From assembly GCA_944989445.1 (NCBI GenBank), contig CALYLW010000040.1, positions 20,867 to 84,866 of the forward strand: 64,000 bases of DNA. The letters are read 5' to 3'. The notes beneath the pieces are model-generated. The model was given only the letters and a program-made list of their open reading frames with translations. It was not told where the DNA came from and did not search any database. Positions within the stretch are counted from its first letter, which is position 1. Each line of letters opens with the position of its first letter. The position numbers were made by a program, and so were the translations under genes. Source of the stretch: Ampullaceana balthica. Its lineage: Eukaryota; Mollusca; Gastropoda; Lymnaeidae. Positions 33,956-45,790 of the stretch are shown one piece after another.

Positions 33956-34030
33956 CGCGCTTGCGTGTGTGTATGAATGTGTGTGTGTATGTGTGTGTGT
34001 GTGCGTGTGTGTGTGTGTGTATGAATGTGT
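33881..34030. repeat. (CG)n-(TG)n microsatellite
   Basis: A (GC)n run at 33881-33892 passes into a long (GT)n run with a few interruptions (GCGAGCGCGCTTGC, TATGAATG). Such alternating purine-pyrimidine DNA can adopt Z-form. The Cys/Val and Thr/His frames are artefacts. Confidence 0.95.
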
Positions 34031-34189
34031 TTGTGTGTTATACAAAATAATTTCAATACACTCGAGTTCTGAGCCAACGTCAGTGACTTTCATTTTACAG
34101 AATCGTTTCAAGTAACAGATCAAATCACCATAAATGAACTTAAACATTTGACGTCACTTTTAACAAGTGTTGAGAACCCTGGACAAGAA

Positions 34190-34482
34190 GTGCATGGTTG
34201 ACATGACATGGTGCATGGTTGACATGACATGGTGCATGGTTGACATAACATGGTGCATGGTTGACATGACATGGTGCATGGTTGACATGACATGGTGCAT
34301 GGTTGACATAACATGGTGCATGGTTGACATGACATGGTGCATGGTTGACATGACATGGTGCATGGTTGACATGACATGGTGCATGGTTGACATGACATGG
34401 TGCATGGTTGACATGACATGGTGCATGGTTGACATGACATGGTGCATGGTTGACATGACATGGTGCATGGTTGACATGACAT
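34190..34482. repeat. 21-bp minisatellite (14 copies)
   Basis: The unit is CATGGTTGACATGACATGGTG; a few copies have ACATAACAT. Its 21-base length keeps up to three frames open, producing MVDMTWC-type heptapeptide repeats that are not considered proteins. Confidence 0.95.
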
Positions 34483-34825
34483 GCCCGTGGTCGGCAAAGT
34501 GTTAGCTCATGTGACAAAAAGGCATAATTTGAATAAAGCCGATTGTATGGGATATGAGGATAAAGTGTGGGCGAATTACAAATTACTATGAGCTTTCTTA
34601 TGCACCGCCTTCCACGATATTCACTCTCACTTGACTCACTATTATTTATGACTAACTACCTTTAGCTCAGTACACCGTCGTGTACAAGAATAACACGAAT
34701 TTGGCCAACGAGAAATCTCGAAATACGGATCCAGGCAGTTCCCTGAATGCGTTTCTTTTTGATGTACACAATTTTTGAAAAAGAAAAAAACAACTAAGTT
34801 CACAAATCATTCATACCTCATCAAA

Positions 34826-35448
34826 GGTGACCACTTACACCGGTGACCACCTACACCGGTGACCACCTACGCCGGTGACCACCTACGCCGGTGACCGCCT
34901 ACGCCGGTGACCGCCTACGCCGGTGACCGCCTACGCCGGTGACCGCCTACGCCGGTGACCGCCTACGCCGGTGACCGCCTACGCCGGTGACCGCCTACGC
35001 CGGTGACCGCCTACGCCGGTGACCGCCTACGCCGGTGACCGCCTACACCGGTGACCGCCTACACCGGTGACCGCCTACACCGGTGACCGCCTACACCGGT
35101 GACCGCCTACACCGGTGACCGCCTACACCGGTGACCGCCTACACCGGTGACCGCCTACACCGGTGACCGCCTACACCGGTGACCGCCTACACCGGTGACC
35201 GCCTACACCGGTGACCGCCTACACCGCTGACCGCCTACACCGCTGACCGCCTACACCGGTGACCGCCTACACCGGTGACCGCCTACACCGGTGACCGCCT
35301 ACACCGGTGACCGCCTACACCGGTGACCGCCTACACCGGTGACCGCCTACACCGGTGACCGCCTACACCGGTGACCGCCTACACCGGTGACCACTTACAC
35401 CGGTGACCACCTACACCGGTGACCACTTACACCGGTGACCACTTACAC
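34826..35448. repeat. 16-bp minisatellite ACCGGTGACCGCCTAC (about 39 copies)
   Basis: Units carry the palindrome CACCGGTG or CGCCGGTG. Variants are clustered: ACC-AC margins, a block of GCC units (34870-35040) and a block of ACA units after that. This is typical of stepwise homogenisation. Confidence 0.95.
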
Positions 35449-35944
35449 CACAGCATCATAATAATTCATTAAGGGCTAATTTTATAGACCCATGTTCAAA
35501 AGTCACTTATTATCCAAATTAAAATTAAATAGAGGCTATTTCCACGGATGGAAAAGTTAGTAGAGATAGTTTAATGAAGGAATTAGGATTGAGATTTTAG
35601 AATAAATAATTGGTCATCTTACATGGAGCCTTGTATATCGGGGCTATTCTTACAATTATGTTATTGATGCATATATTAGACTTAACCACTCCACTCCCCT
35701 GAAGTGGTGGGCAGCCCGTTAATTTCCTGGTTGTATCTAATATTCTAACCAACAATTAACTTCTTATCAGTAGCCCTATTTTTATCCTGCCAAGTATTCA
35801 GTAAGCGTGAATGAGCTAGATCAAATCTGAACATCCTTAACTACTTTCCAACAATTTGTTTAATTATTATTGACCCAACATTTTTTTTGTCACAAGGTAA
35901 ACTAAATAGCTGTATATTAATATTCAATTGGTTCCACGATATCC
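35449..35944. other. AT-rich intergenic, nothing recognised
   Basis: No repeats or coding signal could be supported between the two minisatellites. Confidence 0.4.
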
Positions 35945-36533
35945 TTAGAATATGTTCATAACATTAGAATATGTTCATAACATTAGAATATGTTCATAAC
36001 ATTAGAATATGTTCATAACGTTAAAATATGTTCATAACATTAGAATATGTTCATAACATTAGAATATGTTCATAACATTAGAATATGATCATAACATTAG
36101 AATATGTTCATAACATTAGAATATGTTCATAACATTAAAATATGTTCATAACATTAGAATATGTTCATAACATTAGAATATGTTCATAACATTAGAATAT
36201 GTTCATAACATTAGAATATGTTCATAACATTAAAATATGTTCATACCATTAGAATATGTTCATAACATTAGAATATGTTCATAACATTAGAATATGTTCA
36301 TAACATTAGAATATGTTCATAACATTAGAATATGTTCATAACATTAGAATATGTTCATAACATTAGAATATGTTCATAACATTAGAATATGTTCATAACA
36401 TTAGAATATGTTCATAACATTAGAATATGTTCATAACATTAGAATATGTTCATAACATTAGAATATGTTCATAACATTAGAATATGTTCATAACATTAGA
36501 ATATGTTCATAACATTAGAATATGTTCATAACA
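35945..36533. repeat. 19-bp minisatellite TTAGAATATGTTCATAACA (about 31 copies)
   Basis: Near-perfect units with rare variants (TTAAAATATG, TATGATCAT, CATACCA). The right half is almost uniform, indicating recent expansion. Confidence 0.95.
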
Positions 36534-37469
36534 GTCCTATTTCAAACATTCGATTAAAGATTTTTATTTCCCATTTTACTAGTTGTAATTTAATTCATTG
36601 TTAACTGGGTCATGCTACCATAAAATGAGTTCACAAATCAAAGGTTCCGTAGTTGGATATAAAGCCATTCGAAGGACTCACTTCAGAGATAACAAATGTC
36701 TGCTATCTGCTGCTGTCCACTTATAAAATAAACACTTAACTCTTTATCAATTCGTTTAGGGAAAAGTGCTTGAAATAGTTAATTACTAAGATCAATGAGA
36801 ATTTTCGAGTGAAATATATTTCAAAAGCTTACGCCAGAATTGCTCAAACTCACTAGATCTACTTGTTTTTCTAAACTTCCACTTATTCAACGATTTAGTC
36901 TTTTTAAAATCGTGTTCTTTATATAATATATAATATATTTATATATTTATATATATTTTATATTTATATATATATATATATATTAATATATATAAATAGA
37001 GAGAGAGTGAGCGAGAGACAGAGAAAGGGAGAGAGAGGGAGGGAGAGAGAGAGAGAGATTTAAACCATTTAAATAATACATATGTATTTTCATACTATCT
37101 GGTATGTTGCATTGGCAACATTAGCTTTTTAATTTTTGTTAAAATCATCTAAAAATTAAGAACTGTAACATTAAATATCTAATATTTTTTTGTAATAGTC
37201 TAATAAAAAATTACTATTTTAAAATAAAAGATGAATGGTCTACAACATGGTCCAGAGACAATTTACTTTCACGGCGTTTCTCTGTTGTTCTATCAAACAA
37301 GAGTAGATGAAAGCAAAACTAAATTCAGGTAGACGCCAAAATGATTCATTGAATTATGAATAATGAATTGATGATAATAATGATGATGGTGATTGTGTTG
37401 ATGTTTATTTATACTGCGCTGGTATAGATCAAACCCGATTGCTCATAGCGAAAAGAGCAAATTAAACAA
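36534..37469. other. AT-rich intergenic with (TA)n and (GA)n tracts
   Basis: TATA runs at 36920-36990 are followed by a GA-rich tract at 37000-37060. Nothing else was recognised. Confidence 0.5.
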
Positions 37470-39155
37470 CCCCGTAAAAACAAAGTTTTTGACTATAAAT
37501 CCCTTATAGATGAGACATAACTAAAAGTATTGATTATATTCAAACATTTACAGACTGAATCTGTCTTAACTCAACTTTGCATCATAACCCTAGTGGGGGG
37601 GGGGAGGGGGTGGGGGGGGGGAGAGGGGAAAAGTCTGGTCACCGATTCGCTTGACCGAGCTCAGAGTGACACGTAAAATGTAAACAAAAGCGCACCGTCG
37701 TTTCGTTGGGTTGCCTCAATGCTCAAACTTTCACGTGGCAAAAAAACAATAACAAATCGTGAATTAAAATTACATACCTCATATAAGGATAAACTAAAAA
37801 TGCATTAATTTAATTACGGTACGTTCGATCGATCTGAAATTTTGATACGATGCATTGTTAGGTAAGACGGGTCCGTGTGCCAAATTTCAGTTCGATCGGA
37901 TCATTGGAAGTGGGTCATTTTCGACTTTTGTTTTTCCGCCCGCCGAGCCCATGAGATGATGAGAGAGAGACAGAGAGAGAGACAGACAGAGAGAGAGAGA
38001 CGCCGGTGAAGTTAATATAAGGGATTTAATTAAACAACCCCGTAAAAACAAAGTTTTTGACTATAAATCCCTTATAGATGAGACATAACTAAAAGTATTG
38101 ATTATATTCAAACATTTACAGACTGAATCTGTCTTAACTCAACTTTGCATCATAACCCTAGTGGGGGGGGGGAGGGGTGGGTGGGGGGGAGAGGGGAAAA
38201 GTCTGGTCACCGATTCGCTTGACCGAGCTCAGAGTGACACGTAAAATGTAAACAAAAGCGCACCGTCGTTTCGTTGGGTCGCCTCAATGCTCAAACTTTC
38301 ACGTGGCAAAAAAACAATAACAAATCGTGAATTAAAATTACATACCTCATATAAGGATAAACTAAAAATGCATTAATTTAATTACGGTACGTTCGATCGA
38401 TCTGAAATTTTGATACGATGCATTGTTAGGTAAGACGGGTCCGTGTGCCAAATTTCAGTTCGATCGGATCATTGGAAGTGGGTCATTTTCGACTTTTGTT
38501 TTTCCGCCCGCCGAGCCCATGAGATGATGAGAGAGAGACAGAGAGAGAGACAGACAGACAGAGAGAGACGGCGGTGAAGTTAATATAAGGGATTTAATTA
38601 AACAACCCCGTAAAAACAAAGTTTTTGACTATAAATCCCTTATAGATGAGACATAACTAAAAGTATTGATTATATTCAAACATTTACAGACTGAATCTGT
38701 CTTAACTCAACTTTGCATCATAACCCTAGTGAGGGGTGGGTGGGGGGAGAGGGGAAAAGTCTGGTCACCGATTCGCTTGACCGAGCTCAGAGTGACACGT
38801 AAAATGTAAACAAAAGCGCACCGTCGTTTCGTTGGGTCGCCTCAATGCTCAAACTTTCACGTGGCAAAAAAACAATAACAAATCGTGAATTAAAATTACA
38901 TACCTCATATAAGGATAAACTAAAAATGCATTAATTTAATTACGGTACGTTCGATCGATCTGAAATTTTGATACGATGCATTGTTAGGTAAGACGGGTCC
39001 GTGTGCCAAATTTCAGTTCGATCGGATCATTGGAAGTGGGTCATTTTCGACTTTTGTTTTTCCGCCCGCCGAGCCCATGAGATGATGAGAGAGAGACAGA
39101 GAGAGAGACAGACAGACAGAGAGAGACGGCGGTGAAGTTAATATAAGGGATTTAA
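37470..39155. repeat. Long satellite array, 3 copies in reverse orientation
   Basis: Three units are reverse complements of the first subfamily of the 22.8-26.96 kb array. TTTGATACGATGCATTGTTA occurs at about 37841, 38409 and 38967, giving spacings of 568 and 558. The copies are almost identical to each other apart from G-run length and the number of GACA/GAGA repeats. Confidence 0.95.
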
Positions 39156-39169
39156 AAATAGGAAGAAGC

Positions 39170-39277
39170 TAATAGAAGAATAAAGAGAAAGCGAGCGATA
39201 GAAAGAGAAAATGAGAGAGAAGGGGAGAAGGAGCGTGAGAGAGAAGGAGAGTGAGAAAGAGAGAGAGAGAGAGAGAG
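39170..39277. repeat. GA-rich microsatellite
   Basis: Repeated GAGAGA runs lie between the satellite array and the left end of the next hAT element. The Ser/Leu/Phe-rich reverse frame is an artefact. Confidence 0.8.
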
Positions 39278-41353
39278 CAGTGGCATGGCGAGTGGGGCGG
39301 GGGGGGGCAAATGCCCCGGGCGGCACTTTGCCAGGGGCGGAAATTCCTAGTTGTTAATTAGTTTCTTAAAATGAAAATTTTAATAGAAAAGGAGTGTTTT
39401 TTTTAATCTAAATTAAAGAAAAGACAAATAAGAAATTAATAAAAGAAATAAAGGAACTATCAAAAAGCATGTGAACGTTTTAACTGCCAAAACTTAAAAC
39501 TCCTTATTGTATATAAATATTTCTGATACTAATACTACTGTAATATAAAAAACAGAGGCTAAATTAGTATGAGAACGTGACACTGATGTGGTGATAAATT
39601 CATTGATTCTTAAAATTTGACAGCCGCCCCTGTTGTAAAAAATTGAGGGGGGGGTGGCAAATTCCTCGTTGTTAATAAGCTAATTGTTAAAACGTGAAAA
39701 TAAATATTAATAAAAGAAAAGAAAAGCCAAGATAAAAAAAATTAAGCGAAATGAAGAACTATATTAAAATACGAGAGCGCTTCTAATGCCAAAACTTCAA
39801 ACTCCATAATAAATCTAAAGTCTTCTGATACCAATGTTACCGAGCTGGAAAACATAGGGGCTGACAGTATGACAATAATCTGCTGGTATATATAATTGAT
39901 TCAAGTTGATGTTAACGTAAGTGAAGTACTGGAGAAAAAAAAATTGGCGTATTTATATGGCTTATTTTAATTTTATAATTTTTTTCAATTGTGGCATTAA
40001 TAAAAATAATGGAAAAACTGCTTATCTAGTGGAATTTGGGGTGGGGAGCGTCAAATTCCTCATTGTTAATTAGCTAATTGTTAAAACGTTAAAATAAACT
40101 TAAATAAAATAAAATAAAAGCCAACATAAGTACTCAATAAGTAGTCAAAATTACCAAAGTTTTTTGCAAATGGAAGGAATCAGACATTTGATTTTAAAAA
40201 AAGAATAGACTATAACTAAAGACCGACAATTAGTTGTTGTAAAAGAGAAAACAAAGTGGAAAGAGGTTCTTGTTAGAATATTTGACATTATTAAATCCTG
40301 GTGAAATAGAATGTGACGTTTTGAGGTCACAGAGAGGGCAATACTCTTGCGAATAAAGGAAATATTCTGGAACTAATGCATCAGATTGCAAAGTACGTTC
40401 GAGCACTCCGAGAACGTAGTGGGAAGATGAGTAAAAAAAAACTTGCCATTTAAAATTCAAACTGATCTCATAGCAATTTTAGGAGATACAGTTCACGAAA
40501 CATCATCTTTCTTCAATAAAAATAAACCAAAAATTTCTTAGCAGTGGCTACTCACAGAGTAACTAATGGAATGGAATACTTAAGGGATGCTTTGACATTT
40601 GATAAAATTTTATGTGGAGACCTCATCATTTTAATCGAACCTTCCAATCAAAGAACAAAAGAGCACATTTTTGGTGATCGAAGCAAATATGTATGTATCC
40701 ATGCTATGTAGAATAACAGTTAAGAAGAAATTTGGTTTCTTCATAAGATAAGATTAGTGTATAAATTCGTGTGAAGCTTTGGCAGGTATATAGAATTTAG
40801 AAAACAGACATGATTTTCTTACACCAGCTAATCTACTGGACTTTGAAATTTTTCTTCAAATTAGAGTATTATCTCACATGACATAGTCAGGCCAGGAATA
40901 TTTTAAGCCCATGAATTGGGAAAAAAAATAATGAATTCAAGACTAGGTGGTTTATTTAAGTTTATAAAGATATTAAGGCTCGAAGTTACCTTGCATAAAA
41001 TAATATAATAAATTCGAACAATGCATACAGATGTCTTAAGTAATGCAAGGTGTTAAAAAGGCTTCTCTAAAATTATCTTAATGAAAAAATTAATGACGAT
41101 CATTTAAGAATACACCAAAATTGTCTAATCTATTGCTATTTTGGCTATTGATCATGTCATGGCTGAAAACATTGATACATGAAAGATTGAGCCATAAGGA
41201 AAATCATAAAACTTTAATTTCATTAAAGAAATGAAGCCTTTCTTTTTAACACTAATTAATTAATTTTTTTACTTTATAGCTTTAACATATTTTTCGGGGG
41301 GGCGGAAAATTTGGTTTCTGCCCCGGGCGGCACATACCCACGCTGCGCCACTG
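39278..41353 (+). mobile_element. hAT-superfamily element, decayed, second locus
   Basis: The left end CAGTGGCATGGCGAGTGGGG and the right end ACCCACGCTGCGCCACTG are imperfect inverted copies. A further inverted pair, GCCCCGGGCGGCAC, lies just inside at each end (39321 and 41321). The flanks AGAGAGAG and AGAGACAG are a 7/8 match, but lie in a GA-rich context that weakens this evidence. The interior includes a remnant GNILELMHQIAKY-like block around 40365-40395, resembling ZMYM1-type hAT proteins, broken by stops. Length is 2076 bp. Confidence 0.75.
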
Positions 41354-42071
41354 AGAGACAGAGATAACAAAATACACACACACACAAAGAAATTACTTGG
41401 TGCTTCTTATGAGTACCTATATGAGCTGAATCCACCAGCCTTGAACTGTGGTTCATATAACTGTGCCACTAAAATAAATGTAGTAAAGAAGTCGGGGGAA
41501 AAAAAAATTATTTTTTAATCCATTTTTTAAAAAATGTGATGATTGATGCCATGAAAGCAAATAAAATTTCTATTGGGAAAAAAACATGTTTCATAACACT
41601 TGATAGATCGCAATAAATTTCTCACTGTGCCTCGGAATTATAAGTGTTCCGCTGAAAACCAGATGGGCTAGAAGGTTCATCGACAAAACGGCCCCGGACA
41701 AAACGTCCCCGACATAACGGCCCCGTCAAAACGGCCCCGGACTAATAGATGGACTAAAAGTAAAATGTCCAATCAAATGTTAAATTCGTATTTTACTCAC
41801 CTATTCAGTGTCAGGTTTTGCTAATAATAAACAATAACAATGACATCACAATAGTGAATTTAATATCCTTTACGCGAAATGGTACCAATCGCGGCTGTTT
41901 GTTGAAAAGAAACAATATAATAACATCACAAGATATAATTTTACAATTTTACCACTTTCTTTAAGGGTGAAAGAGTTGACAAAAGCTTAAAATGATTTTA
42001 AAAAATAAAGTTTTTGTTGAAAAAATGTTAACAATTTGTCTGGGCCGTTTTGACCGGGGCCGTTATGTCGG

Positions 42072-43126
42072 CACGCGGCACTGTGGGCAACTATGCACAA
42101 ATTCAACATAAATGCAAACCTCATTGAAGTGATCAAGAACCTTTACAACAGAGCAACCACCGCAGTACTCTTCAACAGCAAGCTGGGAGATTGGTTCAAG
42201 ACCACTGTTGGTGTCAGACAAGGATGTTTAATTTCCCCCATCCTCCTCAACCTCTTCCTTGAAAGGATCATGACAGATGTGCTAGAAGACCATGTCGGAA
42301 CAGTCAGCATCGGAGGGAGAAGTATAACCAACTTACGCTTCGCCGATGACATAGATGGCCTAGCTTGTAGCTTGGACGAACTAAAAGAATTCCTTGCAAA
42401 GCTAGAGAAAACAGCAAAGGCGTAAGGCATGGAAATCAATGCAGAAAAGACCAAGGTCATGGCAAATAGAAAATTCACAAGTGAGATTCGGATAAACGGG
42501 CAAAAACTCGAAGATGTCTCCACCTTCAAATATCTAGGGGCCATAATATCCGACGAAGTCTCTAAGCCAGAAATTCTTGCCAGTGTGGCCCAAACAATGG
42601 CAGTAAATTAAAGCACATCTGGCAAAGCAAGAAGCTCTCCCTGAGATCAAAGATCCGGCTAATGCGCTCTCTGGGGATGTCGGTCTTCTTGTATGGTTGT
42701 GAGGCTTGGACGCTCACTGCAGACCTCCAAAGAAGAATCAATGCGCTAGAGATGAGATGCTTCAGAAAGATATTGAACATCTCCTACACAGCGCACATCA
42801 CAAACGAAGCGGTCCGCAACACAATAAGTACTGTCATTGGCCCCTACGAGGACCTTCTCACCTCCATTAAGAAGAGGAAATTACGATGGTACGGATACGT
42901 GACAAGACTTGGAGGTCTCGCAAAAACTATATTGCAAGGCACAGTCCAGGGGGGAAGGAAAAGAGGCAGACAAAAGAAGAGATGGGGGGAAGATATCAAA
43001 GAGTGGACCGGCCTGTCATTCAGCGACTCTCAAAGGGCAGCACATGACCGGGACAAATGGTGTGTGTTACTGAGCAGTTCACGATGGTGCCCCAACGACC
43101 CAATGACGGGTCAAGGGATAGTTCAA
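42072..43126 (+). mobile_element. RTE-like LINE, 5'-truncated, with 10-bp target duplication
   Basis: The insertion is bounded by GTTATGTCGG at 42062-42071 and 43127-43136. It begins inside the reverse transcriptase domain and runs to the natural C-terminus, the usual form of a 5'-truncated LINE. It is inserted in the right arm of the MITE at 41674-43171. Confidence 0.85.
42093..43110 (+). pseudogene. RTE-like reverse transcriptase, C-terminal part
   Basis: Readable blocks in order are LIEVIKNLYNRATTAVLF, GVRQGCLISPILLNLFLERI, the catalytic LRFADDIDGLA, GMEINAEKTKVMANRK, FKYLGAIISDE, MSVFLYGCEAWTLTADLQRR, LRWYGYVTRL and WGEDIKEWTGLSFSDSQRAA. The order is that of the second half of RTE-type LINE proteins. 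A stop replaces one residue at 42423-42425. A frame change occurs near 42612 and another in the tail near 43070. The endonuclease and first half of the reverse transcriptase are missing. Confidence 0.88.
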
Positions 43127-43479
43127 GTTATGTCGGGGTCGTTTTGTCCTGGGCCGTTTTGACGGGTCACCGGGCTAGAAACATTTAACATATAATGTTT
43201 GTAAATGTTTGCTAGCTAAAACGCTCCTTTTATCACATATTCAATCCCCTTATTTTGTGGTGCACTTCAATTTATCTTTTATAAATGCTGCTAAGGAAAG
43301 GTTGGTTTTACATTGTTTTTACATGATTTTCTTTTTTGTTGTGCAAGTACAATTATTTTACCATCTTTTAAAAATCCCAATTGGCTCCAAAAAATCAAAA
43401 GCACCATACTTTATTTAATAGTCACGTCTATAGTCCATGCATTTAACAAACCGTCTTGAAGCCAACATAGTTACTGGAT

Positions 43480-43765
43480 GAACAACTGAACGCTTTGAAA
43501 AATCTTACACACGATGTTCTCAAGACATCTGCAGAAGTAGGAGAACATTCTGGACAGACCATCTCTCATTTTAAAAAAATCAAGATGGTCTTGCATTGGT
43601 CATGTACTTCACGTGGACAGCTCGAGACTATCCCGGAATACCATAACATGGCAGCCAGAGGGCAAGAGGAGACTAGGCAAACTGGGAGAAATTTTAAACA
43701 GAACAATCTGCAAAGGAAACAAAACTCTAGGTATTGAAACATTCCAAGATCTTCATCGAGGTACG
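43480..43765 (+). pseudogene. Second LINE C-terminal fragment
   Basis: With small frame changes, the + strand encodes KSRWSCIGHVLHVDSSRL and WQPEGKRRLGKLGEIL. This is the WRWIGHVLR...WTPEGKRKRGRP segment found near the C-terminus of many non-LTR reverse transcriptases. It is a separate and older fragment than the copy ending at 43126. Confidence 0.6.
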
Positions 43766-43815
43766 ACAAACTGACAGAACAGAAGAACGCAAATATCCGC
43801 CCATGAGCCTTATTA

Positions 43816-44515
43816 ATTTCCCGATTAATCATTAAAAATTTTAATCGAACCCTCACTTACAAATTATTGGAAGTCAAAAAGTACAAAATAATATTAATAA
43901 TAAAATAGCGGCCGATAAATAATCAATTTCCTTACGATTACACGAACATTTTGGTTTTAAGCTATTGACTGACGGAATGTTCAAAATGTTGATAAAGTTT
44001 GCCTACCATGGTTCTAGCACTTTGCCTACTTATCAAACTAAATGAAAAGTGTATTACGCTATTGGCAATAATGGAGTCTGACTCAGAGACAGAAAATGAC
44101 GACAGCTCTTCTGATGAATTACTTCTTTACAAAATGGAGATGAAAGTTCCTGAATCCATTAACCCTCTACAATTGTGGAAACTTAATGAACACCGATATC
44201 CGATAATGTCCTTCCTTGCCAAGACCGTTTTGTGCATACCAGTTACCTCAGTTCGTGTGAATGATTGTTCAGCTCGGCTGGTTATACCCGCTCATCACTT
44301 GAACCAAATAATGTCAACACACTTCTCTTTTGGCGTAATTGGTTAAAAGGTGACAATAAATGAGACATTCCAGTGTTATTTAGATTTTCAACAAGAAAGT
44401 TTATTAAGTGTAACTTATGACATCATAAATTTTAATTTTTGGCTTTAATCGAAATTAACGATTAATTAATCGTTAATTTTTCAAAAGTTATGAATTAAAT
44501 TTAAATCAATTCCGT
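43816..44515 (+). mobile_element. Internally deleted hAT derivative, forward copy
   Basis: The left end has ATTAATCATTAAAAATTTTA and the right end AACGATTAATTAATCGTTAA. The interior joins a 5' segment directly to the last part of a transposase gene. A reverse copy of the same deleted element lies at 48415-48980. Confidence 0.65.
44070..44345 (+). pseudogene. hAT transposase C-terminal dimerisation domain
   Basis: After an acidic stretch (SDSETENDDSSSDE) the frame encodes INPLQLWKLNEHRYPIMSF, LAKTVLCIPVTSV and LNQIMSTHF. These correspond to the conserved hAT C-terminal signature (PL.WWK.NE.RYP....LA...L.IPATSV). The SERVFS motif that should follow is replaced by unrelated residues, and nothing of the catalytic core is present. 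An ATG at 43999 could start a 115-residue product, but this is more likely a relic than a gene. Confidence 0.75.
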
Positions 44516-44519
44516 TGGG

Positions 44520-45284
44520 ACACAATATTTTCTCAACTATAAGCCATTCGTGCTGATTCATGGTTAAACGAATTTGTCATGAACTATGTCCACGCTTATT
44601 TTATTTGAGATACAGTATATCATTAATTTCACTTAAATACTCTTTTTGCGGGTCTGATATAGCGAAGTTCTTGGTTGGGTTCAGCCCGCAGACCTTAGTT
44701 TGCCGAGCACTATTTGTTGTTGCATTTTCAACCTTGGTGATCACCCTTGTGGCAGGAGAAGTCATTGTAAACATTCTGTTTTATTGTCAAACTTTTACAA
44801 TTATGTGATTAAAAATTCCATTATGTCATGAAATAAATTTATAATTTAATTTTCAGTATAGTTTAGTTTATAGTGGATATTAATGATTAAAGCCATAGTT
44901 GCTGGTTATATAAAATTGCGAGTACAATTAGATCTAAGTAACACTTGTCGAATTTTTCAAACTCAAAACAGGTCTGCTGTAAATCTCAATCAGAATCATT
45001 TTCATACATTGTTCATTGTTGACTAGGACTAGGACTATTAGAAGTACAAGTACTGGACTAACTATTAATAGTTACTACAGGTGGTCCACAGTGACTAGAC
45101 TTAACATCACTTAACAGATTTATCTTTAACCGAGTGCTAACTTTTTTCAGGTAATTAGAAATAGTAATTCTTCAATATTCAATGCCTTGCCGTGCCTGAC
45201 ACTTGAACACATAATTTTGGTCTTTTGGAGTCTTTTTAAAAAAATATAATTTACGTGTTAGTGTTATAAGTATTATATTAATAT
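44520..45284. other. Intergenic, nothing recognised
   Basis: AT-rich DNA with no supported gene or repeat. An 82-codon frame at 44560-44808 shows only hydrophobic composition. Confidence 0.4.
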
Positions 45285-45318
45285 TAGGGTAAAGAGGGGT
45301 AATAGCCTATTAAATAGG

Positions 45319-45420
45319 CAATGTTCCCTTTAAGCTGTGCGCCCGCACAGATATCTGACCGACGTGCACATGAGGTTTTTTACTTTGCACACGGACCAAC
45401 TATTCTTAGAGGGAACATTG
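45319..45420. mobile_element. 102-bp hAT MITE
   Basis: The ends CAATGTTCCCTTTAAG and CTTAGAGGGAACATTG are inverted copies. The flanks TAAATAGG and GTAATAGG match at 6 of 8 positions, an imperfect hAT-type duplication. The interior is a short GC-rich hairpin region. Confidence 0.75.
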
Positions 45421-45682
45421 GTAATAGGCCTAGGCCCCACTTACTGCGGTCATTGATTAAAATGCTTGATGCTATTTTTTAAAGAAAGAGAGGTATTAAG
45501 CTCTACATGTTGGAAAGAAACTAAATTATTAGGGAATAATTTACAACAATGCCGTCATTGTCATGGGTTCCTAACACTAACATGATAATGGCATGATGAA
45601 TTATAACTTTGCATCTTTGTATGAGTTATGAGTGATTTTTTTCTGCAGTTTCCTGTTTCATTCAAACGTGTCTTAACATTTT

Positions 45683-45790
45683 GGCCGGTACTACATATAC
45701 CGCGGTGGTGTACCTAGCTAAACTATTATCTCTGGCCTGCGTACACCGCCGTGGTAAACCTAGCCAAACCATGGGCTGTAACCTAGATTT
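45683..45790. repeat. TACCGCGGTGGTGTACC repeat pair, first copy
   Basis: TACCGCGGTGGTGTACCTAG and TACACCGCCGTGGTAAACCT lie close together here. Related blocks recur at 47320-47385 in the opposite orientation, both inside the pogo-like element. Function is unknown. Confidence 0.4.

Larger units (their letters stand above)
41674..43171. mobile_element. MITE with ~66-bp inverted ends, split by a LINE
   Basis: The left arm starts at 41674 with GGTTCATCGACAAAACGGCC and continues through CCCCGACATAACGGCCCCG. The right arm is the inverted copy, but only after the DNA between 42072 and 43136 is removed. It then reads GGGGCCGTTATGTCGGGGTC and ends GGCCGTTTTGACGGGTCACC at 43171. The nine bases GGGCTAGAA flank both ends (41665-41673 and 43172-43180). 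The uninterrupted element would be about 433 bp with no coding sequence. A 9-bp duplication would suit a Mutator-like element; class is uncertain. Confidence 0.85.

Noticed and set aside
33863..34147. Thr/His- or Val/Cys-rich frames of 72-94 codons
   Set aside because: They translate a (GT)n microsatellite.
34120..34517. Heptapeptide-repeat frames (MVDMTWC, CQPCTMS) on both strands
   Set aside because: They are by-products of a 21-bp tandem repeat.
34826..35448. Possible CRISPR-like or regulatory array with CACCGGTG palindromes
   Set aside because: There are no spacers; it is a plain 16-bp tandem repeat in an animal genome.
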